Notes: generated by a model not told the origin, from the letters alone. A stretch of DNA of 64,000 bases from Streptomyces morookaense (GCF_013030945.1 NZ_JABBXF010000027.1:95057-159056), one strand, 5' to 3'; positions 1 to 9,974 are shown, counted from the first letter of the stretch. Translations and numbers: made by a program.

Positions 1-864
1 ATCCACTGCCCCCGCCACGTCCCCGTCCGCGGGGTACAGCAGGGCCCTCCCCACCACCAGGCCCCGAACCGTGGGCAGTTGCAATGCCACACGCCAGCGC
101 TCGTACGCCGCATCCTGGTCGTCGCCCACGTCGCCGCCCAGCAGCACCGCCGGCAGCGTCGTCGTCTCCATCACCCGTGGCATGTCGGCGACGTCGTCCG
201 TCACCGGCACCTTGAGCCACGTGTACGCCGACGTCGCCCCGAGCCCGGACGCGATGGTGATCGACTTCGTCACCGCCTCCGCCCCCAGGTCGTTGCGGAC
301 CTTTCCGCCGGCCCTCCGTGAGAGGAACGGTTCGACGAAGACCGGAAGCCGCCGCTCCGCCATCTCGTCGATCGCCCGTGCCGCCGACTCCATCGTGGCC
401 AGCGAACCCGGGTCCTCGTAGTCGATGCGCAGGAGCAACTTGCCTGCGTCGAAGCCGCGTCGGCGCAGGTCCTCCGCACGCGGCCCGGTGAAGCGGTCGT
501 CCATCTCGAAGGAGGCGCCGGACAGCCCGCCGCGGTTCATCGAGCCCATGACGACCTTGCCGTCCAGCGCGCCGAGCAGCAGCAGGTCGTCGAGGATGTC
601 GGCCGTGGCCAGCACCCCGTCGACCCCGGGGCGGGAGAGGGCGAGGCACAGCCGTTCCAGCAGGTCGGCCCGGTTGGCCATGGCGAGCGCGCGGCTCCCG
701 ACGTCCAGTGCGCCCCGCGCCGTGTGGTCGGCCGCAATGATCATCAGCCGGCCGCTGTCGCCGACCAGCGGGCGGCGCACCCGGCGCGCCGCCGCCTCGG
801 CGATCGCCTCGGGGTGGCGGCTCCGTACCGCGACCAGGTCCGGGATCCGGACGGCGGCGCTCAT
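1..864 (-). CDS. Partial beta/alpha-barrel protein of an inositol catabolism locus (Cgl0158-like)
   Basis: This leftward reading frame starts with ATG at 864 and runs off the window edge, so only the first 288 residues are present. The start overlaps the TGA of iolC (ATGA), which implies translational coupling. I translated it from the complement: it has regular alternating segments, including IIAADHTARGALDVG (about residues 42-56), GVLATADILDDLLLLGALDG and VVMGSMNRGGLSG, typical of an aldolase-like (beta/alpha)8 barrel. Proteins of this type (Cgl0158 family) accompany iolC in actinobacterial myo-inositol loci, which is the basis of the call. An aldolase role on the phosphorylated product of IolC is inference from neighbourhood and fold. 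The C-terminus is not visible. Confidence 0.75.
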   Translation of the reverse strand, partial: MSAAVRIPDLVAVRSRHPEAIAEAAARRVRRPLVGDSGRLMIIAADHTARGALDVGSRALAMANRADLLERLCLALSRPGVDGVLATADILDDLLLLGALDGKVVMGSMNRGGLSGASFEMDDRFTGPRAEDLRRRGFDAGKLLLRIDYEDPGSLATMESAARAIDEMAERRLPVFVEPFLSRRAGGKVRNDLGAEAVTKSITIASGLGATSAYTWLKVPVTDDVADMPRVMETTTLPAVLLGGDVGDDQDAAYERWRVALQLPTVRGLVVGRALLYPADGDVAGAVD

Positions 865-1883
865 GCCGCGCCCCCGAGCAGCTCCGCGATCTCCGCGCGG
901 TCCGGCATGGCGGACGAGCAGGCGAGCCGCGAAGCGACCAGCGCCCCGGCCGCGTTGGCGTAGTGCACCGTGCGCTCCAGGTCCCAGCCGGCGAGCAGCC
1001 CGTGGCACAGGGCGCCCCCGAACGCATCGCCCGCGCCCAGGCCGTTGACGACCTCGACCCGCACGGGCGGCACTTCGGCCGTCGTGCCGTCCCGGTGCAC
1101 GGCGAGGACGCCCTTCGGGCCCTGTTTGACGACGGCGAGCTCGACCCCGGCCGCGAGCAACGCCCGTGCCGCGGCGTGCGGTTCGCGCTCGCCCGTGGCG
1201 ACCTCGCACTCCTCGGCGTTGCCGACGGCGACCGTCGCGTGCGCGAGCGCCCGCTCGTACTGCCGGCGGGCCGCCGCGGGGTCCTGCCAGAACATCGGGC
1301 GCCAGTCGAGGTCGAAGACCGTGGTCCCGCGCCGGCCGCGGGCCTCGAGCGCGGCGAGCGTCGCGCCGCGGCTGGGCTCCTCGCTCAGGCCCGTTCCCGT
1401 CACCCAGAAGATCCGCGCGGCGCGGATCGCGTCGAGGTCCAGCTCGGGGGTGCGGATCTCCAGGTCGGGGGCCTTGGGGCGGCGGTAGAAGTAGAGCGGG
1501 AAGTCGTCCGGCGGGAAGATCTCGCAGAAGGTGAGCGGGGTGGGGTACGCGGCGACGGGGGTCACCCAGCGGTCGTCGACGCCGAAGTCCCGCAGGGCCT
1601 CGTGGAGATACTGCCCGAAGGGGTCGTCCCCGGTGCGGCTGATCAGGGCCGTGCGGCGGCCCAGCCGGGCCGCGGCGACCGCGACGTTGGCCGCCGAACC
1701 GCCGAGGAACTTCCCGAACGTCTCGACCTGTGCCAGCGGCACGCCCGCCCGGAGCGGGTAGAGGTCCACCCCGAGCCGGCCCATGGTGATCAGCTCGTGG
1801 GGACCGGCGTGCTCACAAGGCTCGTACGGGAGCGGATCGTTCGGGCCGTCCGGCCCGTTCGGCTGCGCACTCATGCAGGCCAT
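861..1883 (-). CDS. iolC: 5-dehydro-2-deoxygluconokinase, PfkB family
   Basis: This 340-residue protein belongs to the PfkB/ribokinase family of sugar kinases. It should phosphorylate 5-dehydro-2-deoxy-D-gluconate in myo-inositol breakdown. The N-terminal substrate signature (GRLGVDLYPL, then FGKFLGGSAANVAVAAARLG) and the C-terminal ATP/anion-hole signature NGLGAGDAFGG (residues 280-290, catalytic Asp286) are both intact, and the length is normal for a stand-alone IolC. A second ATG three codons in (MSAQPN) is an alternative start; neither has a strong ribosome binding site. It overlaps the next leftward gene by 4 nt and is divergent from the barrel/dehydrogenase operon at 2039. Specificity for the inositol intermediate rests on this context; another PfkB sugar kinase is possible. 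Confidence 0.85.
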   Translation of the reverse strand: MACMSAQPNGPDGPNDPLPYEPCEHAGPHELITMGRLGVDLYPLRAGVPLAQVETFGKFLGGSAANVAVAAARLGRRTALISRTGDDPFGQYLHEALRDFGVDDRWVTPVAAYPTPLTFCEIFPPDDFPLYFYRRPKAPDLEIRTPELDLDAIRAARIFWVTGTGLSEEPSRGATLAALEARGRRGTTVFDLDWRPMFWQDPAAARRQYERALAHATVAVGNAEECEVATGEREPHAAARALLAAGVELAVVKQGPKGVLAVHRDGTTAEVPPVRVEVVNGLGAGDAFGGALCHGLLAGWDLERTVHYANAAGALVASRLACSSAMPDRAEIAELLGGAA

Positions 1884-1923
1884 CGTCGCGTCCCGCTCCG
1901 CACCACGTCAAGCATTTGTCCTT

Positions 1924-1967
1924 ACATATAGACGTCATCAGGCATCCTTGACGTGACGTCCGTATGT
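1924..1967. promoter_or_regulatory. Long inverted repeat in the divergent inositol promoter
   Basis: ACATATAGACGTCA (1924-1937) and TGACGTCCGTATGT (1954-1967) are inverted copies matching at 12 of 14 positions across a 16-nt spacer. The pair lies between the divergent starts of iolC (1883) and the barrel gene (2039). This is a good candidate operator for a regulator of both transcripts; the regulator is not in the window. Confidence 0.55.
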
Positions 1968-1979
1968 CCGGACGAACTC

Positions 1980-2009
1980 TTGACACCCGTCCACCCGGCG
2001 GGAAGGCTA
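1980..2009 (+). promoter_or_regulatory. Candidate promoter of the rightward inositol operon
   Basis: TTGACA (1980-1985) is followed after 18 nt by AGGCTA (2004-2009), a plausible -35/-10 pair about 30 nt upstream of the ATG at 2039. It lies just to the right of the inverted repeat, so a bound repressor could overlap or flank it. Visual match only. Confidence 0.45.
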
Positions 2010-2038
2010 CGGGCAACCCCCGAGAGGAGCGCCGCCGG

Positions 2039-2968
2039 ATGTCCGCTGCCCACTCCCCCTCGCCCGCCACACCCGTGCTCGACCGGATCCGTGTCGGGTC
2101 GGCACCGGACTCCTGGGGGGTCTGGTTCGCCGAGGACCCGGCCCAGACCCCCTGGCGGCGATTCCTGGACGAAGTGGCCGAAGCCGGGTACGAGTGGATC
2201 GAACTCGGCCCGTACGGCTATCTGCCCACCGACCCCGGCCGGCTGCGCGAGGAGGTCGCCCGGCGCGGCCTGAACGTCTCGGCCGGCACGGTCTTCACCG
2301 CCCTGCACCGGGGCCCGGCCGTCTGGGACGAGACCTGGGAGCAGGTCTCCCGCGTCGCGGCGCTCACCCGGGCCATGGGTGCGGAACATCTCGTCGTCAT
2401 CCCCTCCTTCTGGCGCGACGACAGGACCGCGGAGCTCATCGAGGAGCCCGAACTGACCGCCGGGCAATGGCATCACCTCGCCTCCGGCATGGAGCGCCTC
2501 GCCCGCGAGGTCCGCGACACCTTCGGGCTCGGCATCGCCGTCCACCCGCACGCCGACACCCACATCGACACCGAGGCGCACGTCGCGCGCTTCCTCGACG
2601 CCACCGACCCCGGCCTCGTCAACCTGTGCCTGGACACCGGGCACTACGCCTACTGCGGCGGCGACAGCGTCAAGCTGATCGAGACCTACGGCGAGCGCAT
2701 CGGCTACCTGCACCTCAAGCAGGTGGACCCCGACATCCTCGCGGACGTCGTCCGGGACGGCACGCCCTTCGGGCCCGCGGTGGGACGGGGCGTGATGTGC
2801 GAACCGCCGCGCGGCGTACCGGAACTGGAGCCCGTCCTGGCCGCCGCGCAGGGGCTGGGCGTCGACCTCTTCGCCATCGTCGAGCAGGACATGTACCCGT
2901 GTCCGCCCGAGCAGCCGCTGCCCATCGCCCGCCGCACCCGCGCCTTCCTGCGCTCGTGCGGCGCGTGA
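2039..2968 (+). CDS. Inosose dehydratase/isomerase-like TIM barrel (IolE/IolI type)
   Basis: This is a 309-residue sugar-phosphate-isomerase/AP-endonuclease-2-fold TIM barrel, the fold of 2-keto-myo-inositol dehydratase (IolE) and inosose isomerase (IolI). Likely metal and substrate residues are Glu55 (WIELGPYG), the HPHADTH stretch (169-175), LDTGH (198-202) and HLK (225-227). I chose the ATG at 2039, behind GAGAGGAGC, over an in-frame upstream start because the extra 25 residues are low-complexity and lie within the promoter. It is first in a three-gene rightward operon with two NAD-dependent dehydrogenases. The likely job is to process the inosose those enzymes make. Which IolE/IolI reaction it performs cannot be read from sequence. 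Confidence 0.75.
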   Translation: MSAAHSPSPATPVLDRIRVGSAPDSWGVWFAEDPAQTPWRRFLDEVAEAGYEWIELGPYGYLPTDPGRLREEVARRGLNVSAGTVFTALHRGPAVWDETWEQVSRVAALTRAMGAEHLVVIPSFWRDDRTAELIEEPELTAGQWHHLASGMERLAREVRDTFGLGIAVHPHADTHIDTEAHVARFLDATDPGLVNLCLDTGHYAYCGGDSVKLIETYGERIGYLHLKQVDPDILADVVRDGTPFGPAVGRGVMCEPPRGVPELEPVLAAAQGLGVDLFAIVEQDMYPCPPEQPLPIARRTRAFLRSCGA

Positions 2969-2979
2969 GAGGAAACCTC

Positions 2980-4002
2980 ATGACGTATCAGCACGCGCCG
3001 CTCGGCGTGGCCGTGATCGGCACCGGCCGGATGGGCTCGGACCACGTCCGGCGCATCGACGAAGTCATCAGCGGAGCGCGGGTGGCCGCCGTCGTGGACA
3101 TCGACGGCGACCGCGCCAAGGCGGCCGCCGACCGCATCGAGGGCTGCACCGCCCACACCGACCCCGCGGCCGCGATGGCCTCCGCCGAGGTGGACGCCGT
3201 GCTGATCGCCTCGCCCGGCCCCGCCCACGAGGCGGCGCTGCTGGAGGCGTTCGCGCGCGGCCTGCCCGTCCTGTGCGAGAAGCCGCTCGCCCCGGACGCG
3301 GAGTCCGCCCTGCGCGTGGTGGAGGCGGAGGCGCGGCTGGGCAGACGACTGGTGCAGGTGGGGTTCATGCGGCGGTACGACGCCGAGTACCGGCAGCTCA
3401 AGGAGCTGCTGGACGGGGGCGGGATCGGGCGGACGCTGATGCTGCACTGCACCCATCGCAACGTCGCGACGCCGCCGGGCTACACGGGCCCGATGATGAT
3501 CAACGACTCGGTCGTCCACGAGATCGACGTCACCCGCTGGCTGCTGGGCCAGGAGATCACCGCGGTGCAGGTGCTGCGGCCCGCGCCCACCGCGTCGGCA
3601 CCGGCCGGGCTGAGCGATCCCCAACTGGTCCTCTTCGAGACCGCGGGCGGTGCCGTCGTCGACGTCGAGATCTTCGTCAACTGCGGCTTCGGCTACCAGG
3701 TGCGCTGCGAGGCGGTCGGCGAACGCGGCACGGCCCGCATCGGCGAGGCGCACGGGCTGTCGGTGGACGCGGCCGGGCGCTGGGGCGGGGCGATCGCGCA
3801 GGACTTCACCGAGCGCTTCCGGGCCGCGTACGACCGCGAGGTGCAGGACTGGGTGGACGCCACCCGGCGCGGGTACACCAGGGGCCCGAGCGCCTGGGAC
3901 GGGTACGCGGCCGCCGCCGTCTGCGAGGCGGGCGTGCGGGCCCAGGACACGGGCGGGCGCACTCCCGTGCTGCTGGCCGAGCGGCCGGGGCTGTACCGGT
4001 GA
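2980..4002 (+). CDS. iolG: Gfo/Idh/MocA dehydrogenase, inositol 2-dehydrogenase-like
   Basis: This 340-residue NAD(P)-dependent oxidoreductase should oxidise myo-inositol or a related polyol to inosose in the cytoplasm. The N-terminal Rossmann motif is GTGRMG (14-19). The family lysine is in CEKP (Lys101), and [13 protein letters not shown] supplies Asp176 and His180. The spacing Lys101-Asp176-His180 equals, as I recall it, the Lys97-Asp172-His176 triad of Bacillus inositol dehydrogenase. The ATG at 2980 follows GAGAGGAAACCTC, 11 nt after the barrel gene. Its stop overlaps the GTG of the next dehydrogenase. The triad spacing and operon make an inositol substrate likely; scyllo- or chiro-inositol activity cannot be excluded. 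Confidence 0.8.
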   Translation: MTYQHAPLGVAVIGTGRMGSDHVRRIDEVISGARVAAVVDIDGDRAKAAADRIEGCTAHTDPAAAMASAEVDAVLIASPGPAHEAALLEAFARGLPVLCEKPLAPDAESALRVVEAEARLGRRLVQVGFMRRYDAEYRQLKELLDGGGIGRTLMLHCTHRNVATPPGYTGPMMINDSVVHEIDVTRWLLGQEITAVQVLRPAPTASAPAGLSDPQLVLFETAGGAVVDVEIFVNCGFGYQVRCEAVGERGTARIGEAHGLSVDAAGRWGGAIAQDFTERFRAAYDREVQDWVDATRRGYTRGPSAWDGYAAAAVCEAGVRAQDTGGRTPVLLAERPGLYR

Positions 4003-5030
4003 CCCTGCGGGTCGGGCTGCTGGGCGCGGGGCGGATCGGCTCCGTCCACGCAGCCGTGCTGGCCGGGCTGGACGAGGTCGGCGAGCTGCTGATCGGGGAC
4101 GCGGATGCGGGGCGTGCCGCGGAACTGGCCGCGCGGACGGGCGGCGCGCGGGTGCGCCCCGTCGCCGCCGTCGACGACGCGTTCGCCTCCGGCGTCGACG
4201 CCGTCGTCATCGCCACCGCGACCGCCTCGCACGCCGCTCTGATCATCCGGGCGGCGCGGGCCGGCCTGCCGGCCTTCTGCGAGAAGCCCGTCGCCCTGGA
4301 CGTGGCGGGCACGGCGGCCGCGCTGCGGGAGGTGTCGGCGGCGGGCACGCTGCTGCAGATCGGCTTCCAGCGGCGCTTCGACGCCGGGTACCGGGCCGCC
4401 CGCGAGGCGCTGCGCAGCGGCAGGCTCGGGCGGGTGCACACCATCCGGGCCGTCACCTCGGACCCCGCTCCCCCGCCCGCGGAGTTCCTGCCGCTGTCGG
4501 GAGGGCTCGTACGCGACTGCATGGTGCACGACTTCGACGCGGTGCGCTGGCTGACGGGGCGCGAGGTGGTGGAGGTGTTCGCGCGGGGTTCGGACGCGGG
4601 CGCGGCCATGTTCCGCGAGGCCGGCGACGTGGACACCGCTGCCGCGCTGCTCACGCTGGACGACGGCACGCTCGTCACCGCGACGGCGACGCGCTGCAAC
4701 GGCGCGGGGTACGACGTGCGGATGGAGCTGTCCGGAGAGCTCGACCAGTGGGCCGTGGGTCTGGACGGGCGTACGCCCATGACCTCCGCGGAGCCGGGCG
4801 GTCCGGCTGCGCCGGCGCGGCCGTGGCCGGGGTTCCTGGAGCGTTTCGCGGGGGCCTACCGCGCCGAGCTGGCCGCGTTCGCCGGGGCGGTGGCGGGGGG
4901 CGGTGCGAGCCCGTGTCCCGGCGAGGAGGGGCTGCGGGCGCTGCTGGTGGCGGAGGCCTGCGAGCTCTCCCGGCGCGCCGACCGGCCCGTGCGGGTGGCC
5001 GAGGCGGCCGCCGCCGCGGGCCTCGCCTGA
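3999..5030 (+). CDS. Second Gfo/Idh/MocA dehydrogenase of the inositol operon
   Basis: This 343-residue NAD(P)-dependent dehydrogenase starts at a GTG that overlaps the stop of the preceding dehydrogenase (GTGA), so the two are probably co-translated. It has the Rossmann motif GAGRIG (9-14), FCEKP with Lys96, and [13 protein letters not shown] giving Asp173 and His177, so the catalytic set is complete. It is a relative rather than a copy of its neighbour: central and C-terminal regions differ strongly. Paired dehydrogenases in inositol loci often handle different stereoisomers (myo versus scyllo or chiro), and that is my inference. No gene follows for 188 nt. Confidence 0.75.
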   Translation: MTLRVGLLGAGRIGSVHAAVLAGLDEVGELLIGDADAGRAAELAARTGGARVRPVAAVDDAFASGVDAVVIATATASHAALIIRAARAGLPAFCEKPVALDVAGTAAALREVSAAGTLLQIGFQRRFDAGYRAAREALRSGRLGRVHTIRAVTSDPAPPPAEFLPLSGGLVRDCMVHDFDAVRWLTGREVVEVFARGSDAGAAMFREAGDVDTAAALLTLDDGTLVTATATRCNGAGYDVRMELSGELDQWAVGLDGRTPMTSAEPGGPAAPARPWPGFLERFAGAYRAELAAFAGAVAGGGASPCPGEEGLRALLVAEACELSRRADRPVRVAEAAAAAGLA

Positions 5031-5218
5031 CGGTCACGCCTCGGTAACGTACGTCACACGTCCGCACGCTCTGCGTCACAGGGGGGCAACTGCCGCCTGC
5101 ACACGGTCACTCTGTGTCGCCACCTGGGGCCAGGCTCGGTGGGACCGAAAAGGCCGCGCCGCAGTCCCCCGACGGAACCCCCCTTCCGTGGCTGCGGTGC
5201 TGCGGAGAGGCGCGAGAG

Positions 5219-5425
5219 ATGACCGACCGTCGACTCTGGTCCTACAAGGAGATCGCTGCACACATCGGCGTGCAGACGGACACCGTGCGCTCGTACCGGA
5301 AGCACGGGGTGATGCCCGCCCCGGACCTCACGGAGGGCGGCAAACCGTACTGGTTCGCCGACACGATCCGCTCCTGGGTGGCCTCGCGGCCCGGCAACAG
5401 CCCCCGGCGCCGGCTGCGGACCTGA
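5219..5425 (+). CDS. Small helix-turn-helix protein, 68 aa
   Basis: This 68-residue protein is almost entirely one winged-helix/MerR-like DNA-binding unit: WSYKEIAAHIGVQTDTVRSYRKHG (positions 7-30) is a recognisable HTH, followed by a short wing (KPYWFADTIRSWVASRPG) and a basic tail RRRLRT. I chose the ATG at 5219 because GGAGAGGCGCGAG precedes it; an upstream in-frame start would add 35 residues of shuffled composition. There is no effector domain, so it is either an excisionase/AlpA-like helper or a minimal repressor. It ends just before the copper-type operators of copZ, but nothing shows that it regulates copZ. Its target is unknown. Confidence 0.7.
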   Translation: MTDRRLWSYKEIAAHIGVQTDTVRSYRKHGVMPAPDLTEGGKPYWFADTIRSWVASRPGNSPRRRLRT

Positions 5426-5443
5426 TCGCCCGTCACCTCATGA

Positions 5444-5472
5444 CCCCCTGGGGGAAATACCCCCAGGGGGTA
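5444..5472. promoter_or_regulatory. Tandem CsoR-like operators upstream of copZ
   Basis: TACCCCCAGGGGGTA (5458-5472) is a perfect 15-nt palindrome of the form seen in actinobacterial CsoR copper-repressor operators. Immediately upstream, CCCCCTGGGGG (5444-5454) repeats the core with T instead of A at the centre. The two centres (5449 and 5465) are 16 nt apart, placing both sites on a similar face of the helix. They lie about 60 nt before the copZ start, consistent with Cu(I)-inducible expression. csoR itself is not in the window. Confidence 0.7.
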
Positions 5473-5529
5473 AGGTGTTGTCCACCGCGAGACGGTACGA
5501 GACACCGCCGCCCGATGAGGAGAACGCCC

Positions 5530-5742
5530 ATGAGCACCACCACCTACAAGGTGACCGGCATGACCTGCGGCCACTGCGAGTCCGCGGTCAAGAGCGAGAT
5601 TTCGGCCCTCGACGGCGTCACCGCGGTCGAGGCCGTCGCAGCCACCGGCCTGGTCACCGTCACCGCCGCAACCGCACCGGACGACGAGGCGATCCGCGCC
5701 GCCGTCGACGAGGCGGGCTACGAGCTCGTCGGCCGCGTCTGA
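5530..5742 (+). CDS. copZ: Copper chaperone, heavy-metal-associated domain
   Basis: This 70-residue protein is a single HMA domain. The metal-binding loop GMTCGHC lies near the N-terminus (Cys14 and Cys17), followed by the ferredoxin-like beta-alpha-beta-beta-alpha-beta pattern ending in DEAGYELVGRV. CopZ proteins carry Cu(I) in the cytoplasm to a copper P-type ATPase or to CsoR. The ATG follows GATGAGGAGAACGCCC, a good binding site. No copA or csoR lies in the window, so the gene is transcribed alone behind CsoR-like palindromes. Downstream lies a 411-nt convergent gap before citrate synthase. Confidence 0.9.
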   Translation: MSTTTYKVTGMTCGHCESAVKSEISALDGVTAVEAVAATGLVTVTAATAPDDEAIRAAVDEAGYELVGRV

Positions 5743-6079
5743 TTCCGGCCGTATCTCCGCACAACGACAGGCCCCGCTAAGACCGGATCCTTCACGAAAT
5801 CTGCACGATCAACCTCTTGCCCTTTTACGTCCGTTTATGGCAGGAGACCTAGATCACATCGATTTGCAGGTAACCATTACCGGGGGTCGCTGGTCTAACC
5901 GGGCAGTGCTGGATCGTCTTGGGGGACGGTACCGGCCACGCGTGGCCGGGGCACGTACCCGGGGAGCTTTGAGCGGCCCTCCCGTCCGTACGTGTTCCGG
6001 CAGATCGCGCAGGCGTGAGCCCAGGCGTACCGAGGCTCCCGGACGGATCCCGTGGGGGGAATCCGGGCCGGGGTTACGG
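5743..6079. other. Palindrome-rich stretch with no confident gene
   Basis: No frame here has a convincing start, but the stretch is not featureless. GGTAACCATTACC (5869-5881) is a perfect 13-nt palindrome. CCGGCCACGCGTGGCCGG (5932-5949) is a perfect 18-nt palindrome. Between a TAA at 5896 and the TGA at 6016-6018, one frame reads out a protein-like tail ending SFERPSRPYVFRQIAQA but has no ATG or GTG in frame. It could be a gene remnant, a short peptide with an unusual start, or a structured leader/small RNA. I cannot decide which. Confidence 0.4.
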
Positions 6080-6130
6080 AAAAGCGCCCCGCTCCGACCC
6101 GTGGGGGGATCGGACGCGGGGCGCTTTTTC
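6080..6130. terminator. Bidirectional terminator downstream of citrate synthase
   Basis: AAAAGCGCCCCG (from 6080) pairs with CGGGGCGCTTTTT (ending 6129), with further pairing of CTCCGA against TCGGA inside. The A-run on the left and T-run on the right make it a classical intrinsic terminator in both directions. It serves the leftward citrate synthase gene ending at 6154. Confidence 0.85.
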
Positions 6131-6153
6131 TCTGCCCTGGCGGGGTCAGGCCG

Positions 6154-7443
<1,290 letters not shown>

Positions 7444-7551
7444 GTCATCCCTCACCGACGTTGTGCCTCTTCTTCGAGGTGCCCTGACTACCCCTACCTT
7501 CCCCCATTTGGACGATGTACGTGCACTCGGGGTCGGCCATAGGGCCCAAGA

Positions 7552-7568
7552 ACGGCACTCAGTGCCGT
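7552..7568. promoter_or_regulatory. 17-nt perfect palindrome between recD2 and citrate synthase
   Basis: ACGGCACT-C-AGTGCCGT is a perfect palindrome with a one-base centre, about 110 nt upstream of the citrate synthase start and 50 nt after the recD2 stop. It could be an operator for the citrate synthase promoter or part of a weak terminator. No T-run follows on either strand, which slightly favours an operator. Confidence 0.35.
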
Positions 7569-7617
7569 CCAACCCGCCCATCCTGCCCCCTTCGCCCTGA
7601 TTGGTAAACCGTTCTGA

Positions 7618-9861
7618 TCAGAGACGAACACCACCTCCTCCGCTTGTGAAGAGTCGGTGATCGAGGGCGGTACAGCGCCTGCCCGCCGAGACGGTGCGCA
7701 CCGCCTGACCCAGGGCCCTCCGCGAGCCCACCAGTACCACCAGTTTCTTCGCCCTGGTGACCGCTGTATAGAGGAGATTACGCTGCAGCATCATCCAGGC
7801 ACCCATAGTGACCGGGATCACCACCGCCGGATACTCGCTGCCCTGTGAGCGATGGATCGTCACCGCGTAGGCGTGGGCGAGCTCGTCGAGCTCGTCGAAG
7901 TCGTAGTCGACGTCCTCGTCCTCGTCGGTGCGCACGGACAGCTTCTGCTCCACCGCGTCCAGCGCCGTCACCACGCCCACCGTGCCGTTGAAGACGCCGT
8001 TCCTGCCCTTCTCGTAGTTGTTGCGGATCTGGGTGACCTTGTCGCCGACGCGGAAGACCCGCCCGCCGAAGCGGCGTTCGGGCAGATCGGGGCGGGCGGG
8101 CGTGACGGCCTGCTGGAGCAGGCCGTTGAGCGTGCCCGCACCCGCCGGGCCACGGTGCATGGGGGCCAGCACCTGGACGTCCCGGCGCGGGTCGAGCCCG
8201 AACTTCGCGGGGATGCGCCGGGCGGCCACGTCCACCGTCAGCCGGCCCGCCTCCTCGGTGTCCTCCTCCGCGAAGAGGTAGAAGTCCGCCAGCCCCTGAG
8301 TGATGGGCGGCACACCCGAGTTGATGCGGTGTGCGTTCGTCACCACGCCGGACTGCTGTGCCTGCCGGAAGATCCGGGTGAGCCGTACGGCGGGGACGGG
8401 GCTGCCGTCGGCCAGCAGGTCGCGGAGCACCTCGCCCGCGCCGACGGACGGGAGTTGGTCCACGTCGCCCACGAACAGCAGGTGGGCGCCCGGCGGAACG
8501 GCCTTGACGAGCTTGTTGGCCAGCAACAGGTCGAGCATGGACGCCTCGTCGACCACCACCAGGTCGGCATCCAGCGGCCGGTCCCGGTCGTACGCCGCGT
8601 CACCGCCGGGCTTGAGCTCCAGCAGCCGGTGGACGGTCGAGGCCTCCGCGCCGGTCAGCTCGGACAGCCGCTTCGCGGCCCGGCCGGTCGGGGCGGCGAG
8701 CACCACCTTGGCCTTCTTGGCGCGCGCCAGCTCCACCACCGAGCGCACGGTGAAGGACTTGCCGCAGCCCGGGCCGCCGGTGAGGACGGCGACCTTGCTG
8801 GTCAGGGCGAGCCGGACCGCCTGCTGCTGCTCGGCGGCGAGCTCCGCGCCCGTGCGTCCGGACAGCCACGCCAACGCCTTGTCCCAGTCGACGTCGTGGA
8901 AGGCGGCGAGCCGGTCCTCCCCGGCGCGCAGCAGGCGCGTCAACTGGCCGGCCAGCGACAGCTCGGCGCGGTGGAACGGCACGAGGTACACGGCCGTGAC
9001 GGGCTCGCCGCCGTCCGGACCCGGGACGTTCTCGCGGACCACGCCCGCGCCGTCCTCGCCGTGGTCGTCGGAGGCCAGTTCGGCGAGGCAGTCGATGACG
9101 AGTCCGGTGTCGACCTGGAGCAACTTCACGGCGTCCGCGATCAGTTGCTCCTCGGGCAGGAAGCAGTGGCCCTGGTCGGCGGACTGGGAAAGGGCGTACT
9201 GCAGGCCCGCCTTGACGCGGTCGGGACTGTCGTGCGGGATGCCGACGGACTGGGCGATGCGGTCGGCGGTCAGGAAGCCGATGCCCCACACGTCGACGGC
9301 CAGCCGGTAGGGCTGATTGCGTGTCACGGAGATCGAGGCGTCGCCGTATTTCTTGTAGATGCGCACGGCGATGGACGTGGAGACGCCGACACCCTGGAGG
9401 AAGAGCATGACCTCCTTGATGGCCTTCTGCTCCTCCCAGGCGGCACCGATCGAGCGCGTGCGCTTGGGGCCCAGGCCGGGGACCTCGATCAGGCGCGCGG
9501 GCTCCTTCTCGATGATGTCGAGGGTGTCCGTGCCGAAGTGGCTCACGATCCGGTCCGCGATGCGCGGGCCCACGCCCTTGATCAGGCCGGAGCCCAGGTA
9601 GCGGCGGATGCCCTGGATCGTGGCGGGCAGGACCGTGGTGTAGTTCTCCACGGTGAACTGGCGGCCGTACTGCGGGTGGGAGCCCCAGCGGCCCTCCAGC
9701 CGGAGCGACTCGCCGGGCTGCGCGCCGAGCAGCGAGCCGACGACCGTGAGGAGGTCGCCGCTGCCGCGGCCGGTGTCGACGCGGGCGACCGTGTAGCCGT
9801 TCTCCTCGTTGGCGTAGGTGATCCTTTCGAGGACCCCTTCGACCACTGCCAGTTGCACCAT
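7618..9861 (-). CDS. recD2: RecD2-type SF1B DNA helicase
   Basis: This 747-residue protein is a 5'-3' DNA helicase of the RecD2/TraA type found in bacteria without RecBC. The N-terminal third carries helix-hairpin-helix repeats (LIKGVGPRIADRIVSHFG near 93-110 and IEVPGLGPKRTRSIG near 125-139). Helicase motifs follow: Walker A GGPGCGKS (362-369), LVVVDEASMLD, GDVDQLPSVGAGEVLRD, then VTIHRSQGSEYPAVVIPVT and YTAVTRAKKLVVLVG at the C-terminus. I took the ATG at 9861 (MVQLAVVEGVLERITY), which matches the usual start; an upstream in-frame ATG adds 31 non-conserved residues. It probably acts in replication-fork or oxidative-damage repair. It is monocistronic, between two palindromes. Confidence 0.92.
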   Translation of the reverse strand: MVQLAVVEGVLERITYANEENGYTVARVDTGRGSGDLLTVVGSLLGAQPGESLRLEGRWGSHPQYGRQFTVENYTTVLPATIQGIRRYLGSGLIKGVGPRIADRIVSHFGTDTLDIIEKEPARLIEVPGLGPKRTRSIGAAWEEQKAIKEVMLFLQGVGVSTSIAVRIYKKYGDASISVTRNQPYRLAVDVWGIGFLTADRIAQSVGIPHDSPDRVKAGLQYALSQSADQGHCFLPEEQLIADAVKLLQVDTGLVIDCLAELASDDHGEDGAGVVRENVPGPDGGEPVTAVYLVPFHRAELSLAGQLTRLLRAGEDRLAAFHDVDWDKALAWLSGRTGAELAAEQQQAVRLALTSKVAVLTGGPGCGKSFTVRSVVELARAKKAKVVLAAPTGRAAKRLSELTGAEASTVHRLLELKPGGDAAYDRDRPLDADLVVVDEASMLDLLLANKLVKAVPPGAHLLFVGDVDQLPSVGAGEVLRDLLADGSPVPAVRLTRIFRQAQQSGVVTNAHRINSGVPPITQGLADFYLFAEEDTEEAGRLTVDVAARRIPAKFGLDPRRDVQVLAPMHRGPAGAGTLNGLLQQAVTPARPDLPERRFGGRVFRVGDKVTQIRNNYEKGRNGVFNGTVGVVTALDAVEQKLSVRTDEDEDVDYDFDELDELAHAYAVTIHRSQGSEYPAVVIPVTMGAWMMLQRNLLYTAVTRAKKLVVLVGSRRALGQAVRTVSAGRRCTALDHRLFTSGGGGVRL

Positions 9862-9974
9862 GCCCCGACGGTACCGGTGCCGTCCGACAGGGCGTTCGGG
9901 GCTGGGGATATCCGCGGTTCCGCTTCCGCCCGGACGGAACGCCGGACGGAACACCCGGGCACCCGTGACGTATT

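Noticed and set aside
71..1048. Several rightward frames opposite the inositol barrel and iolC
   Set aside because: The complement encodes a recognisable PfkB kinase and barrel protein; these frames are shadows.
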